A stretch of DNA of 64,000 nt from Sphingomonas sp. DG1-23 (GTDB lineage Bacteria; Pseudomonadota; Alphaproteobacteria; Sphingomonadales; Sphingomonadaceae), in the NCBI RefSeq assembly GCF_030730875.1, contig NZ_JAVAMA010000011.1, forward strand, positions 124,001-188,000. The letters are read 5' to 3'. The number at the start of each line of letters is the position of its first letter. Position 1 is the stretch's first letter. The notes under the pieces were generated by a model. It did not search any database and had not been told where the DNA came from. It worked only from the letters and a program-made list of their open reading frames with translations. A program made the position numbers and the translations under genes. Positions 7,768 to 17,583 of the stretch are shown here, in pieces.

Positions 7768-9884
7768 ACCTGCGCTGCCAGCCTTATGGAGAGGCGGGCC
7801 ACTTCAGCCAGTTCCTCGAGCGGGATCGGCGATGGCGAATTCGTGCGGATAGCGTCGAGGAACGCCTTCGCACATGCCGCCTGCCCCTTGTCCTGCTTGA
7901 ACGACGGGATCAGCGATCCGGGTGCCTTCCATCCATAACCGCGCAACTGCCGGAAATTATCGATCTGCACGACCTTGCCTGCCTGGAAGATCTCGATGCG
8001 CTCCTTGGGGAAGGAACGGTTGCCGTTCGCCAGATAGTTTATGCTGCCGACCGAGCCGTTCTCGAAATGCAAATTGATCAGGAACGTATCGCGCGAACCG
8101 TGCTGCATCGGCACCACGCTCGAACCGGCGACGGGCGCCCCGGCGAGGAACCGAAGAAGATCGATGAAGTGGCAACACTCCCCTACCAGCCTGCCGCCGC
8201 CGATCTCCTTGTCCTGGGTCCAGTGCTCGGGCGGAATTTGCCCCGCGTTCACCGTGTAGATGAAGGCACAGGGCTCGGCGGATTTGTCGATCCTTGCCTT
8301 TGCCTGCACCACCAACGGCGCGAACCGGCGATTGAAGCCGACCATGACGATCGGCGCGCCCGGTTGGCCGGCGAGCGCGACGATGCTGTCCACATCGTCC
8401 AGCGCGAGCGCCAACGGCTTCTCGACGAACACATGCTTGCCAGCCGCCAACGCCTGACGCGTGAGATCCGCGTGGCTGTCGTGCCGCGTCGTGATGACGA
8501 CGGCGTCGGCATCGGGATCGGTCAGGACGTCCTTCGAATCGGTCGATGCCTCGAGAAAGCCGTGCTTCTTCGCCTGATGCGTAGCCGTAAGGCCGCCGCT
8601 CGACGCGATACGTCGCAGCCTCGCGCCCGCGCCCGCAAATGCCGGCAGCAACACCGCCGAAGCATAATTGCCGGCGCCGATGACATTCACCGCGACTTCG
8701 CCCGTGCTCCGTCCCTCGGACGCAGCGTAGCTGATATTGGTGAGGCGCTCCTGCTGGAGCGCGTCCTCGCCCGCGGGCTGCGGATAGCGCAGGAGAACGC
8801 CCAGCGAAGGCTCCTGCCCGCCGATCACCTCGTACGCCGCCGCCGCTTCGGCGATGTCGAAGCTGTGGCTCCGCAACGGCGCGCAATCGAGCGCGCCGGA
8901 GGACATCATGTCGAGCACGGCCTCGAAGTTGCGCTGTTCGGTCCAGCGAACGAACCCGACGGGATAATCGACTCCCTGCTCTTCGTACACGGGATCGTAG
9001 CGCCCGGGCCCGTAGGAGCATGAAACCTGGAAAGTTAGTTCCTTCTCGAAAAAGTCCGCGCGCGAGAGTTCGAGCCCGGTGACCCCCACCAGCACGATGC
9101 GACCACGCTTGCGGGACATCTGCGCGCCATGATGGACCGGATCATTGCTGTCGGTCGCAGCGGTTATGATCACCGCGTCCACACCGCGGCCGCGGCTATA
9201 GTCCATCGCCGCCTGTACGGGGTCGGCACCGTCGCCCAGCAACACCGTTTCTGCGCCAAAGCTGCGGGCCAGCGCGATCTTGGCGGGATCATAGTCCATG
9301 CCGATCACGCGGCAGCCCTGCGCGCGCAGCAACTGCACCCCGAGCAACCCGATCAATCCGAGACCCATCACCGCGACGGTCTCGCCCAGCGCAACCTGGG
9401 CAAGTCGGATGCCCTGCAAGGCAATTGCACCGACGACGGCGAAGACGGCATCCTCGTCGGGCACATTGTCGGGGATGCGGGCACACAGATTGCCCGACAC
9501 GACTACATATTCTGCATGCTTGCCATTCGAGGCCACCCGATCGCCGACCGCGAAGCCATCGACGCCCGAGCCGCAGGCATCGACGACCCCGACATTGCAA
9601 TAGCCCGGGGCCAAGGGCTGATCGAGCTTGTTCCGCACACCCTGCAGCGTCGCGGCAATCCCATCGGTCTTCGCCTTGTCGAGCACCATCCTGACCTTGT
9701 CGGGTTGCTGCCGCGCCTTCTGGATCCAGTTGCCGCGTCCGAACTCCATCATCATGCGCTCGGTCCCGGCCGAGATCAGCGTCATCGACGAACGGATCCG
9801 GAGCGCCTTCCTGCCGACCTGGGGCAAGGGCGTATCCAACACTTCGACCACCCCGGTTTTGAGGCTCTGTACTACCTGCTTCAT
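7764..9884 (-). CDS. Bi-domain dehydrogenase: zinc alcohol dehydrogenase fused to Gfo/Idh/MocA oxidoreductase (first copy)
   Basis: The 706-residue protein joins two NAD(P)-dependent modules. Residues about 1-370 are a medium-chain (zinc-type) dehydrogenase with GDRVASNGKHAEYVVV and VMGLGLIGLLGVQLLRAQG. Residues about 395-706 are a Gfo/Idh/MocA-type sugar oxidoreductase with NVIGAGNYASAVLLPAF and the family motif VFVEKPLAL. Such fusions recur in polysaccharide clusters beside heparinase II/III genes, as here (4-bp overlap). The reaction is unknown; oxidation or reduction of a nucleotide sugar or a glycan-linked sugar is likely. The upstream gene ends 1 bp away. A homologue of the same build is at 19602-21746. 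Confidence 0.87.
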   Translation of the reverse strand: MKQVVQSLKTGVVEVLDTPLPQVGRKALRIRSSMTLISAGTERMMMEFGRGNWIQKARQQPDKVRMVLDKAKTDGIAATLQGVRNKLDQPLAPGYCNVGVVDACGSGVDGFAVGDRVASNGKHAEYVVVSGNLCARIPDNVPDEDAVFAVVGAIALQGIRLAQVALGETVAVMGLGLIGLLGVQLLRAQGCRVIGMDYDPAKIALARSFGAETVLLGDGADPVQAAMDYSRGRGVDAVIITAATDSNDPVHHGAQMSRKRGRIVLVGVTGLELSRADFFEKELTFQVSCSYGPGRYDPVYEEQGVDYPVGFVRWTEQRNFEAVLDMMSSGALDCAPLRSHSFDIAEAAAAYEVIGGQEPSLGVLLRYPQPAGEDALQQERLTNISYAASEGRSTGEVAVNVIGAGNYASAVLLPAFAGAGARLRRIASSGGLTATHQAKKHGFLEASTDSKDVLTDPDADAVVITTRHDSHADLTRQALAAGKHVFVEKPLALALDDVDSIVALAGQPGAPIVMVGFNRRFAPLVVQAKARIDKSAEPCAFIYTVNAGQIPPEHWTQDKEIGGGRLVGECCHFIDLLRFLAGAPVAGSSVVPMQHGSRDTFLINLHFENGSVGSINYLANGNRSFPKERIEIFQAGKVVQIDNFRQLRGYGWKAPGSLIPSFKQDKGQAACAKAFLDAIRTNSPSPIPLEELAEVARLSIRLAAQV

Positions 9885-9885
9885 A

Positions 9886-11220
9886 CTAATCCCTGTTGAG
9901 CCCGCTGGTCTGGTGCATCTCGGCCGGAACCGCCTCTTCCATCATTCGGTTGACAATCAAAATGCCGATTGCCGGAAGTATGACGAACGTCACGCTGTAC
10001 GCCGATGTGAACAAGGCAAATATGTCGACCTGAAATGCATAATATAATGTCGGCGCTGCGACGGATGCCCATAGGATGAGTCGCGAATTGCGGCCTCCCG
10101 AGCCGAATCCGGACAACGCCAATCTGTTGCCAAACCAGACTATCATGCCTCCGATCAATACGAGGACCGCCAATGATATCACCGGATGATATGTGAACCA
10201 GGCATCGATATAGGCCGGTTGCGGCATCGCCACGAACCGCTGCGCCGACCTCAACTCCGGAAACATGTACTCGCCGAGCTCATGCGGCAAACTGATGAAT
10301 TCGGAATCCACGTTGGGTTTCTCGGAGGCCATCTGGATCAGGTAAGGCAAAGGGATCGGAAGCCGCATCAGAAACAGCTCGATCTGGCTAAGCTGATTGC
10401 CGGTAACCTTGATCGTCGAATAGAGCGTCAGAATAATCAAAACCATCGACGTGACGACGGCCACCGCCAGCGTCCTCACCTTGCCGCCGCGGGTGGCGAA
10501 ATAGCAAAAGGTACAGGTCAGGAAGAACGAAAGCGTGGGCCCGATCTGAAACATGCCCAAATTCATCAGCGTCGCGAATACCGCCAGGGCGATACCGCTC
10601 ACGCGCGACAGAAAGACCCATCTTCCCGGCCAGAACAAAATTACGGCGGCCAATGAGGGCAGAACGCTATAGACTATTCCACCCTGCAGAAACGTGACAT
10701 TCTGAAAGACCAGCTGCCGCTGCGTGTACAGCGACGCGGCCGAGGTAATCGAAAAAAGGTCACCGAGAGCGTTTGACGCCAAGGTCGGAAGAACCGGTGC
10801 GAGTATCAGCCCGGAGCCGATCAGGATTATCAGGCTGGCGATTATGAGCGAGTCATAGCGGATCGGGGGCAAGGCTTGCGCCCTGGCGATCCGGGCCGGC
10901 AGCCCGGCCCTGCCGAATCCGGCAATGACGACCGTGGACCACGGCACGACGAGATAAGGCAGCGCCGCGAGGGCCAGAATGAGCGTGAACGACGTGCGGG
11001 TCGGCAGGAACGCGCCATTGCCGTAGAAGCGGTGCAGATACTCGATCTGGAACAGATACAGGATACCGCAGCCGAAGGTGTAGGTGGCCGTCAGCATCGC
11101 CAGGGCGAAATCGAGCGGCAGCCTGTGCCATGGCCCGAGAATCTTGCGCGCAGAGGCCCAGGAAAAGCCCGCCACGATCAATACCAGCAGAGCGATTGCG
11201 ATGCGCAGGAGGAAGTCCAT
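9886..11220 (-). CDS. Polytopic membrane protein, candidate oligosaccharide repeat-unit polymerase (Wzy-like)
   Basis: I start this gene at the ATG at 11220 (MDFLLRIAIALLVLIVAGF, 444 residues), which overlaps the stop of the upstream glycosyltransferase by one base (TGATG). The frame stays open upstream only as an overlap with that gene. About ten or more hydrophobic segments are separated by short loops. One large loop between the later segments (NQLSQIELFLMRLPIPLPY through MPQPAYIDAWFTYHP) fits the periplasmic loop of O-antigen/oligosaccharide polymerases. There is no strong family signature, so the call rests on topology and position among glycosyltransferase, flippase and sugar genes. A Wzy_C-type protein at 25066-26454 is a competing polymerase candidate. 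Confidence 0.68.
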   Translation of the reverse strand: MDFLLRIAIALLVLIVAGFSWASARKILGPWHRLPLDFALAMLTATYTFGCGILYLFQIEYLHRFYGNGAFLPTRTSFTLILALAALPYLVVPWSTVVIAGFGRAGLPARIARAQALPPIRYDSLIIASLIILIGSGLILAPVLPTLASNALGDLFSITSAASLYTQRQLVFQNVTFLQGGIVYSVLPSLAAVILFWPGRWVFLSRVSGIALAVFATLMNLGMFQIGPTLSFFLTCTFCYFATRGGKVRTLAVAVVTSMVLIILTLYSTIKVTGNQLSQIELFLMRLPIPLPYLIQMASEKPNVDSEFISLPHELGEYMFPELRSAQRFVAMPQPAYIDAWFTYHPVISLAVLVLIGGMIVWFGNRLALSGFGSGGRNSRLILWASVAAPTLYYAFQVDIFALFTSAYSVTFVILPAIGILIVNRMMEEAVPAEMHQTSGLNRD

Positions 11221-12890
11221 CACCCTTCCTGCCGGTTCAGGGATGCGAAAATGCGGTCGACATGCTCCCGCCAGGTGTAATGCGACAGCGCCTTGACGCG
11301 CGCGGCCGCGCCAACGCTTCCGCGCAAAGCAGCATCGTCCCGCAACAGGTTCAGCGCTCGCACGATCTCTTCCGACGAGCCGGGCTCCACCAATATCGCG
11401 AGCGGCTCCGATTCCGGCCGGGCGACAGATTCCGCTTGGTCGATCGTAATGCCCGGCGAGAGCACTTCCGCGATCTGCTCGAGACCGGACGCGATGATGG
11501 GTTTGCCCATCACCATATATTCGAACAGCTTGGTCGGGCTGCCGAAGAATCTGGATCCGTCGGTGGGCCGCACATGAGGCGACAGGAACAGATCCGAAGC
11601 GGCGAGATAGGCGGGCGCCTTGGCCTGCGGCACGATCCCGGTGAAGATAACCTCGCCGGCCGCGACGGCATCGGCCAGTTCGTTCCGGCACTTTTCCGCC
11701 AGCAAGCCGTCGCCGATCATCAGGAAGCGCAAACGCCTCGCGCCCTCGACCCCGGCCTGCGCGCGATAGCGGTTGATCGCGTCGGCCAGCACCTCCGCGC
11801 CGTGCCAGACACCGAACGTGCCCAGAAAGGTGCAGACGATATCCTCGTCGGTGAAACCCCATTCTGCCCGCAGCCGCGCGCGCTCCGCCTCGTAGAGCGC
11901 AGGATCGAACACTTCCGGATCGATGCAGTTCGGATAGGAGACGATCTTGTGCTCGGGTATGCCGCGTGCGCGCAGCTCATCGGCAAGGACGTCCGACACG
12001 ACGACGATCCGGTGTGCGTGCCGAAAAGTCACTTCCTCTATGCGGGTTGCCAGTTTCGGCCAGGCGAGCTTGAGCCCCCAATTGCTCGCCACCCAGACTT
12101 CCGAGCCGTTATATTCGAGAATCAGCGGCACGCCAAAGCGCCGCGACAGCTGAACGCCGGCGATGTTCGCGATCGATTGCCGCTGATAGATGTAGCCGAA
12201 TGCCTCACGCCGCATGAAACGGCTGCCGGTGCGCACACAATTTCGATTGAAGCGAAGGTGGTTGCTCTCGGGAGGCACGCCGTAATGCCGTATCCCCTCG
12301 ATGGATTCGAAACGCACCGCGGGGTTCACCATCGCCGGAAATTCCAGTCCGAGCAGCAGGAGTTCGGAATTTCGACGGTAGAGCTCGTTCGCGATACCGG
12401 CAACATGCCCTACCGAGCCGCCCGCCTGGATGCCGAGCATGAGGTTGGTCTTGATATAGAGCCCGCGCGAATTCCGCAGGGGGCCGAACCCGCGTTGGCC
12501 GGCGCGCATCAGCCAGCGCGACTGGATCTCGGCCAGCGCACGCTTAACCTGCCCAGCAAGAGTGGCATATACGCTCCAGCCGATGCCCAGAAAGGCGCGC
12601 CATCTCGCGATTTGCGTCACCGAATCCGCTGAAAGATCGATGACCTCGATCGCGCGCGAGGGCGTCAGCGACGCCAGCATCAGCAGGATGGGGAGCAAGG
12701 TTCGCTCGGTCGGCTCCCCGACCACGACGCTGAACCGCTCGCCGCGTTGAGACCGGAGATGCCCCCACAGCCGCCGCAACGGGACTGCGCGCAGCGAATT
12801 CAAGGTGAGCGCACGATCCGGTGCGACGTAGCGGGCGAGCGTGCGCGCGAGGTCCGTCGAGAGCGGATAACAGGACAGAACGATGTTCAT
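11220..12890 (-). CDS. Glycosyltransferase (GT4/GT1-like, GT-B fold)
   Basis: The 556-residue protein is longer than most GT4 enzymes. Its N-terminal 140 residues look like an extra module, before the acceptor domain that starts near RGLYIKTNLMLGIQAGGSVGH. The donor domain has CTFLGTFGVWHGAEVLADAI, RFLMIGDGLLAEKCRNE, and FFGSPTKLFEYMVMGKPII, the region of the family's acidic motif. It should transfer a sugar from a nucleotide donor at the inner face of the cytoplasmic membrane. It starts 3 bp after the methyltransferase stop and overlaps the polymerase-like gene by one base, so it sits inside one transcription unit. Specificity is unknown. Confidence 0.85.
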   Translation of the reverse strand: MNIVLSCYPLSTDLARTLARYVAPDRALTLNSLRAVPLRRLWGHLRSQRGERFSVVVGEPTERTLLPILLMLASLTPSRAIEVIDLSADSVTQIARWRAFLGIGWSVYATLAGQVKRALAEIQSRWLMRAGQRGFGPLRNSRGLYIKTNLMLGIQAGGSVGHVAGIANELYRRNSELLLLGLEFPAMVNPAVRFESIEGIRHYGVPPESNHLRFNRNCVRTGSRFMRREAFGYIYQRQSIANIAGVQLSRRFGVPLILEYNGSEVWVASNWGLKLAWPKLATRIEEVTFRHAHRIVVVSDVLADELRARGIPEHKIVSYPNCIDPEVFDPALYEAERARLRAEWGFTDEDIVCTFLGTFGVWHGAEVLADAINRYRAQAGVEGARRLRFLMIGDGLLAEKCRNELADAVAAGEVIFTGIVPQAKAPAYLAASDLFLSPHVRPTDGSRFFGSPTKLFEYMVMGKPIIASGLEQIAEVLSPGITIDQAESVARPESEPLAILVEPGSSEEIVRALNLLRDDAALRGSVGAAARVKALSHYTWREHVDRIFASLNRQEG

Positions 12891-12893
12891 GGA

Positions 12894-13706
12894 TCAGGAT
12901 TGGATCTGGCTTGTGACGGGAGCGAGGAAGAAGCTGTCCCGGCGGATCGACCGGATACCCATCAATCGCCTGAAAAAGCTGCACGGTTCGTCGTCGCCGC
13001 GCCGATAATCGACCACCTTGAAGCCGGCCGCCTGAAACAATCCCCGCCAGTCTGCCGCGGTCCGGAATCGCACGCCCACGCCGAAGGTATTGGCACGCAG
13101 CGACGGAATGAAGCGCGACACCACAACGCCGATGGCGGAGAGAAACCGGCTGCTGGTGACCCACCAGATGAGCCGAGCCGAGAATCCCGCGACGACAGGG
13201 GATTCGTAGATATATTCATTGACGAAAACGCCGCGACATTTCTCTTTCCACGTCTCGACGGCGCGCATCTGAAGCGTGCGCGTCCTGGCATCGCTGGTCC
13301 CGATCAGATGATGCAGAATGAGATTGAAGGAAGCGATCTCCTCGTCGCCTTCGAATTTGGGAGCGAGCGCGTCGAACAGCTTCGCCTCCACGCCGGCGTC
13401 GCGCGATGCGGCGACCGAGGCAGGGTCGGTATCGAGCACGCGCGTGCGAACTCCATAGTCGCGGCTTATCGCGGCGGCGAAATATCCGCACCCGCCGCCG
13501 ACATCCGCCACCACGCCGTCCGGCCGCTGCTTCTCGACGACGAGCTGACCGAAATCGCGCGCCTGATCGGCCACGAAATTGTCGTGATAGAATTCCGAAA
13601 TCCGGTCGGCATTCAGGACGCGTTGTTCGGGCGCGTCACCGCCGGACAAGCCATTCGTCGCCTCATCCCACATCGTCTGATTCCAGTTCGATTTTCTCGC
13701 CGCCAT
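12894..13706 (-). CDS. Class I SAM-dependent methyltransferase
   Basis: The 270-residue protein has the SAM-binding motif I as GVVADVGGGCGYFAAAI, motif II with the acidic end at RVLDTDPASVAASRDAG, and a later NLILHHLIG segment as seen in class I methyltransferases acting on small molecules or sugars. It probably O- or N-methylates a sugar of the repeat unit or its precursor. The assigned start overlaps the acyltransferase gene by 44 bp. An in-frame ATG at 13673 (MWDEATN) would cut the overlap to 11 bp, and neither start has a strong ribosome-binding site, so the N-terminus is uncertain by 11 residues. Confidence 0.84.
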   Translation of the reverse strand: MAARKSNWNQTMWDEATNGLSGGDAPEQRVLNADRISEFYHDNFVADQARDFGQLVVEKQRPDGVVADVGGGCGYFAAAISRDYGVRTRVLDTDPASVAASRDAGVEAKLFDALAPKFEGDEEIASFNLILHHLIGTSDARTRTLQMRAVETWKEKCRGVFVNEYIYESPVVAGFSARLIWWVTSSRFLSAIGVVVSRFIPSLRANTFGVGVRFRTAADWRGLFQAAGFKVVDYRRGDDEPCSFFRRLMGIRSIRRDSFFLAPVTSQIQS

Positions 13707-14349
13707 AATAGAATTCGGTCACGCGCGGCCTGTCCGCAAGCGGAAGCAGATCGGCGCTTGCCGCGCGGCGTCGCCGCAACACTGCCTCGATCTCTTCCGG
13801 ATCATAGCGCAGTCGCGTCATATGGCGCTTCAAAGCCGCGTCGTCGAATATTCGCCTGACCGCCCGGGCCGGCACGCCGGCAACGACCGTGAAAGGCGGC
13901 ACGTCCTTGGTGACCACCGATCCGGCGGCGACCACGCTCCCTACGCCGACCGTCACACCCCCCAGAACGATCGCGTTCGCGCCGATCCAGCTATCGGACT
14001 CGATCGTCTGGGCCTCGAGCTTTTCCGGGTTCTGCAGCGAGGCCCGGGCAAAGCGCGCATAATAGCCCTCGATGCCGAACAGATGGTTTCCCGAGAGCAG
14101 CCGCACATAGGGTCCGATGAGCACGCGGTCGCCCAGCGTGACCAGACCGGAAACGTGCGCTCCCACGTTCAGAAAGCAATCGGCACCCGCCGAGAACGTC
14201 TCCGGCGTGACGAAATTGGAAAATCGTGGCTCGAACACGAAGTTCGGCCCGATCGAGCCCAATCGCCCGCGCCAGCGCGCTTCCCTGACGCGCCAGGTGA
14301 CATTGTCGGCAAGACCGACGAATTTCGAGAAGACGCGCCAGAACATCAT
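13663..14349 (-). CDS. Left-handed beta-helix acyltransferase (hexapeptide-repeat family)
   Basis: I choose the ATG at 14349 (MMFWRVFSKF, 228 residues), which gives a 4-bp ATGA overlap with the flippase gene. The middle of the protein has hexapeptide turns: GLVTLGDRVLIGPYVRLLSG, SWIGANAIVLGGVTVGVGSV and AAGSVVTKDVPPFTVVAGVP. The likely active-site histidine is in SGNHLFG, as in CatB/NodL/WcaF-like acetyltransferases. It should decorate the polysaccharide or a precursor with an acyl group, most likely acetyl from acetyl-CoA. The C-terminal tail after IFDDAALKRHM is longer than in the smallest members. The acceptor cannot be told from sequence. Confidence 0.86.
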   Translation of the reverse strand: MMFWRVFSKFVGLADNVTWRVREARWRGRLGSIGPNFVFEPRFSNFVTPETFSAGADCFLNVGAHVSGLVTLGDRVLIGPYVRLLSGNHLFGIEGYYARFARASLQNPEKLEAQTIESDSWIGANAIVLGGVTVGVGSVVAAGSVVTKDVPPFTVVAGVPARAVRRIFDDAALKRHMTRLRYDPEEIEAVLRRRRAASADLLPLADRPRVTEFYYGGEKIELESDDVG

Positions 14350-15548
14350 TGCTCCGCAGCTTCCGCCCGCGTTCCTGTCAAGGGCAAACCGACGAGCAAC
14401 ATCAGCAATTGGCACAGAATCCCGCCTGGCAAGGCCGCCGCGACCCAGAGCGTTCCATGTCCCCCCAACATCATGATGATCGCGGCGGCCGCGGCCACTG
14501 CGAACGCCTGCGACACGAGAAGATAGCCGAGCTGGCCGGCCCGAAGGAAAAGTCCCCCCAACGGACCGACAAAGACGCCGCCGAGGATCGCCACCGACAG
14601 GATCGCGAATTGCTGCGGCGCCGCCGGATAGGTGCCGCCGTCGATCAGCGGAATTGCCTGGGTGCCGACGATCACCGCCGCGGCGACCAGCAGCAGCGAG
14701 ACGAAGAAGACCCGCTTCATCGCGGTCAGCAGACGATACCAGGAGGTCTCGGTCGAGGTCGCTATCGAAGGGAGCGACACGACGTTGACCGCCGCAGAGA
14801 TCGACACGAGCAGTCCGTAATAGCGAAACGCGCTGCCGAACTGCGCATAGTCCCAATCGGAAGCATGCGGCTTGTACAGCAAGACGGGAAGCTGCCCGAA
14901 CAATCCCACCAGAATGAAATAGAGGATCAGGATCAGGGAAGAGGTGCGGAGCATGCCGCCCGCGATGACGCGGATTTGCTCGCCGAGCGCCACGGAACCC
15001 TCGGCGCGCACTCTTATGAGAGCCGATGCGGCGAGGAAAGACAGCGCCTGTGCGCCGATCAGGATCGCCGCGGCGTGATCGAGTGACAGCGAGACCACCA
15101 CGCACGTCAAGGACAGGAACAGAGCCGCCCGAAAGACCTCCGCCAGCGCATAGGGGCGAAAGCGGCCGATTTTCTGCAGCACGGTACGCTTGAACTCATA
15201 ATCCATGGCGAGCAATGCCAGCGTCACGGTCGGGACGATGAGCCAGACACCCGCCACGTCCGAAAACGCCAGCACGCCGCCGCAGCCGAGCGCCGTCATC
15301 ACCGCAGCGAGAAATCTGAATCCGCCGATGTGCATCTGCCCCTGCGCATCGAACAGATATTGGCGATTGAAGAAGCCGTTGAAGAACGAATAGGCGGCGG
15401 CGGCGATCGCGCCGAGATAGACGTAGGTGGCGAGCTCGCGCGGCGCGAGCGTGCGGATCGCGAGCAGGATCGACAGCGCAGTCATCGCCTTCGCGATCAT
15501 GTCTCCCGCCAGGATGACGCGATAGCTGGCGAGCAAATTGTCCTTCAC
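14346..15548 (-). CDS. wzx: Polysaccharide flippase (Wzx/MOP superfamily)
   Basis: The start is the GTG at 15548 (VKDNLLASYRVILAGDM, 400 residues), whose bases overlap the stop of the heparinase gene as GTGA. About twelve hydrophobic helices run through the whole protein, e.g. YVYLGAIAAAAYSFFNGFFN, WLIVPTVTLALLAMDYEF and LILILYFILVGLFGQLPVLL. This is the layout of MOP-superfamily exporters that flip polyprenyl-linked repeat units to the periplasm. Position between glycan-modifying genes and near Wza/Wzc homologues supports a Wzx/Wzy-dependent pathway. The next gene overlaps by 4 bp. The symbol is assigned by function, since Wzx sequences are poorly conserved. Confidence 0.82.
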   Translation of the reverse strand: MKDNLLASYRVILAGDMIAKAMTALSILLAIRTLAPRELATYVYLGAIAAAAYSFFNGFFNRQYLFDAQGQMHIGGFRFLAAVMTALGCGGVLAFSDVAGVWLIVPTVTLALLAMDYEFKRTVLQKIGRFRPYALAEVFRAALFLSLTCVVVSLSLDHAAAILIGAQALSFLAASALIRVRAEGSVALGEQIRVIAGGMLRTSSLILILYFILVGLFGQLPVLLYKPHASDWDYAQFGSAFRYYGLLVSISAAVNVVSLPSIATSTETSWYRLLTAMKRVFFVSLLLVAAAVIVGTQAIPLIDGGTYPAAPQQFAILSVAILGGVFVGPLGGLFLRAGQLGYLLVSQAFAVAAAAAIIMMLGGHGTLWVAAALPGGILCQLLMLLVGLPLTGTRAEAAEQ

Positions 15549-17542
15549 GCGAGGACGACCATGAGCGGCGTCGCGCGCGGACTGGACAGAGTGAGCCGGC
15601 GAATCGGCGCAACCACGCCATAGGTCGCGGAAACCCGGGCCTCGGCCTCGCGCAACGCCCAATCGGCATTGTCCCACGACAGCGAAAAGGTCCGCGACGG
15701 CGTCCGCAGCTCGACACGGCCGGGACCGGCTTCGATCGGCTCGACGCCCGGCGCGAGATGGAACGGGATCTCCACTGCATGCGCATCGCTTCCGACGAAG
15801 CGATGCTCGATCGAGAGGCTCGACTGCGCATGGTCGAGGAGGAAGGTCCGTCCGACCACCAGCGGGCTGGCGAGACGGCCATAGCCGTCATGCGAGCCGG
15901 AAAACCGGCTCAGCGCCTCGCCGGCCGCAAAGGCATCGACGGTCGGCCGCGCGTCGTTGCGAAGCACCCAGAGATAGTCGGGTCGGATGAAGCGATTGAT
16001 TTCCTCGCCATCGATTTGCGGGGTGTTATGATAGGCGGTGCTGCGGAAATTGTTCCGCTCGCGATAATCGGCGGTGTAGAGATACGCGCCGCAGTCGGTG
16101 ACGAGATGGACGCCGTCCAGCACTGCCTCAAACGACAGAATGTCGTTGTGGCCATGCCCCCCGCGCCCGCCGAGCCCGATATCTCCGCAATCGATGAACA
16201 CGTGGTTCCGGTCATCGCGCAGCACGAAGAAACCGCCTTCCGCAAACGCTTCGGAACGCGCGCCCGCGGTGCGGGTGGGAGCGAGCCGTGCAGCAGCTTC
16301 CGGCCCCAGCATCCACGCGATTTCCTGACGCGGCCCGTGGAACCGCGCGATCAGCGCCGTATCGTCGAACATCAGCCCCGCGAGCCCGATCAGATAACGA
16401 TGGTCGTTGATGACGTCCTGCTTGAACGGCAACGTGCGGGCGTCGTCGGCGTCGCCCCAGAGGGGAACCGATCCATCTTCACGGGAATAGGCTTCGGTGA
16501 AGCGCGCCATCGCGAGCAATCGATCGCGATAATCGTCGGCGACCGGCAGACCACATCGCATCCGATAGAGCGCAGGATAGAGAAACAGCTCCTGCACGAG
16601 GCGGTGATACGGAACCGAAGCCTCGAAATCGACGCCGTCCGGAAAGACCTGTCGTGGCAATTCCGTCGACAAGATGTCCCAGCCGAGATCCGCCCAGCGC
16701 TCGCCCTGCCCGACCTTTTCGAAAAACAGCCCGAGCGCAACCAGCCCCGCGGCGTCGGCGGTATAATGATTGCCGTTCAGGTCCGCCTTCTCGAGATGGC
16801 GCGATACGAAGTCGCCATGCTGATAAAGCATCGCAAGGAATCGCGAACGGAAGCCGGTGTCGGCCCATTCGGGGCTCTGCGCGAAGGCGAAGAAGAACCA
16901 GATCCAGCTGAAGCCGCGCAGCGCGACGTCCATCGTGCAAGCCCAGTTGACCGAATAGGCGACGGGATTCTCGTCGATCCAATGATCGAGGAGCTTGCGC
17001 ACTTCCGCCGCGTACCGTTCGTCGCCCGTGAGCCGATATGCCTGCGCCAGCGGAATCATCCACTGCATGCGCGAAAGCTCCCAGGGGACTTTCACATCGT
17101 TCGGCCTGTCGAGATCGTTGTAGGCGATGTCCTTGCAGAAAGCCGGCGCGAAGCGCAGGCCGGTCTTGAAGTCGCGGTGCCAATCGATCTCGGGGCCCAG
17201 ATCGACGATCCCCGAGCCGAGCATCTCGACGCGGTGCGCCATTGCCTGTTCCGCGCTCGCGATCAGCCGGTCCGTCTCGCCCGGAGCGATCGCCTCCAGC
17301 GTATCGGCCGAAACATCGAATGCAGTCGGCGCGGGACGCGCGGCAAGCGCCACCCACAACGCAGCTACCGAGGGATGCCCGGCCCGACGCGCCAATGCGC
17401 TACCCGAGAGCGACCGCGCACGTCCCGGCGCACGGTATTTCTCGAGGCGAGATACAAATTCGTGCCAGGCCCGTTCCGCCACATAGCGCGGCGGCTTGCG
17501 CAGCCCGCGGCCAATCCTCGACACCACGCCAGCGACGTCCAA
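15545..17542 (-). CDS. Heparinase II/III family protein (second copy)
   Basis: This 665-residue protein is about 110 residues longer than the copy at 6.1 kb. The alpha domain includes CKDIAYNDLDRPNDVKVPW, ADLNGNHYTADAAGLVALG and PDGVDFEASVPYHRLVQE. The beta domain includes GGRGGHGHNDILSFEAVLD, a strong heparinase II/III signature with two histidines and an Asp, and STAYHNTPQIDGEEINRF. The family splits acidic glycans by beta-elimination. No signal peptide is evident, so it may act on cytoplasmic or lipid-linked material or reach the periplasm by an unrecognised route. Its stop overlaps the flippase start. The amidotransferase gene ends 41 bp upstream. Substrate is inferred. Confidence 0.88.
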   Translation of the reverse strand: MDVAGVVSRIGRGLRKPPRYVAERAWHEFVSRLEKYRAPGRARSLSGSALARRAGHPSVAALWVALAARPAPTAFDVSADTLEAIAPGETDRLIASAEQAMAHRVEMLGSGIVDLGPEIDWHRDFKTGLRFAPAFCKDIAYNDLDRPNDVKVPWELSRMQWMIPLAQAYRLTGDERYAAEVRKLLDHWIDENPVAYSVNWACTMDVALRGFSWIWFFFAFAQSPEWADTGFRSRFLAMLYQHGDFVSRHLEKADLNGNHYTADAAGLVALGLFFEKVGQGERWADLGWDILSTELPRQVFPDGVDFEASVPYHRLVQELFLYPALYRMRCGLPVADDYRDRLLAMARFTEAYSREDGSVPLWGDADDARTLPFKQDVINDHRYLIGLAGLMFDDTALIARFHGPRQEIAWMLGPEAAARLAPTRTAGARSEAFAEGGFFVLRDDRNHVFIDCGDIGLGGRGGHGHNDILSFEAVLDGVHLVTDCGAYLYTADYRERNNFRSTAYHNTPQIDGEEINRFIRPDYLWVLRNDARPTVDAFAAGEALSRFSGSHDGYGRLASPLVVGRTFLLDHAQSSLSIEHRFVGSDAHAVEIPFHLAPGVEPIEAGPGRVELRTPSRTFSLSWDNADWALREAEARVSATYGVVAPIRRLTLSSPRATPLMVVLA

Positions 17543-17583
17543 CCCAACCTCCGCTCGTTTTCAGCTGCGCCGTGCGCAGGACG

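Noticed and set aside
13663..15105. 480-codon frame that would fuse the acyltransferase to an upstream stretch
   Set aside because: The extension overlaps the flippase gene in another frame. The start at 14349 gives a normal 4-bp overlap and family length.
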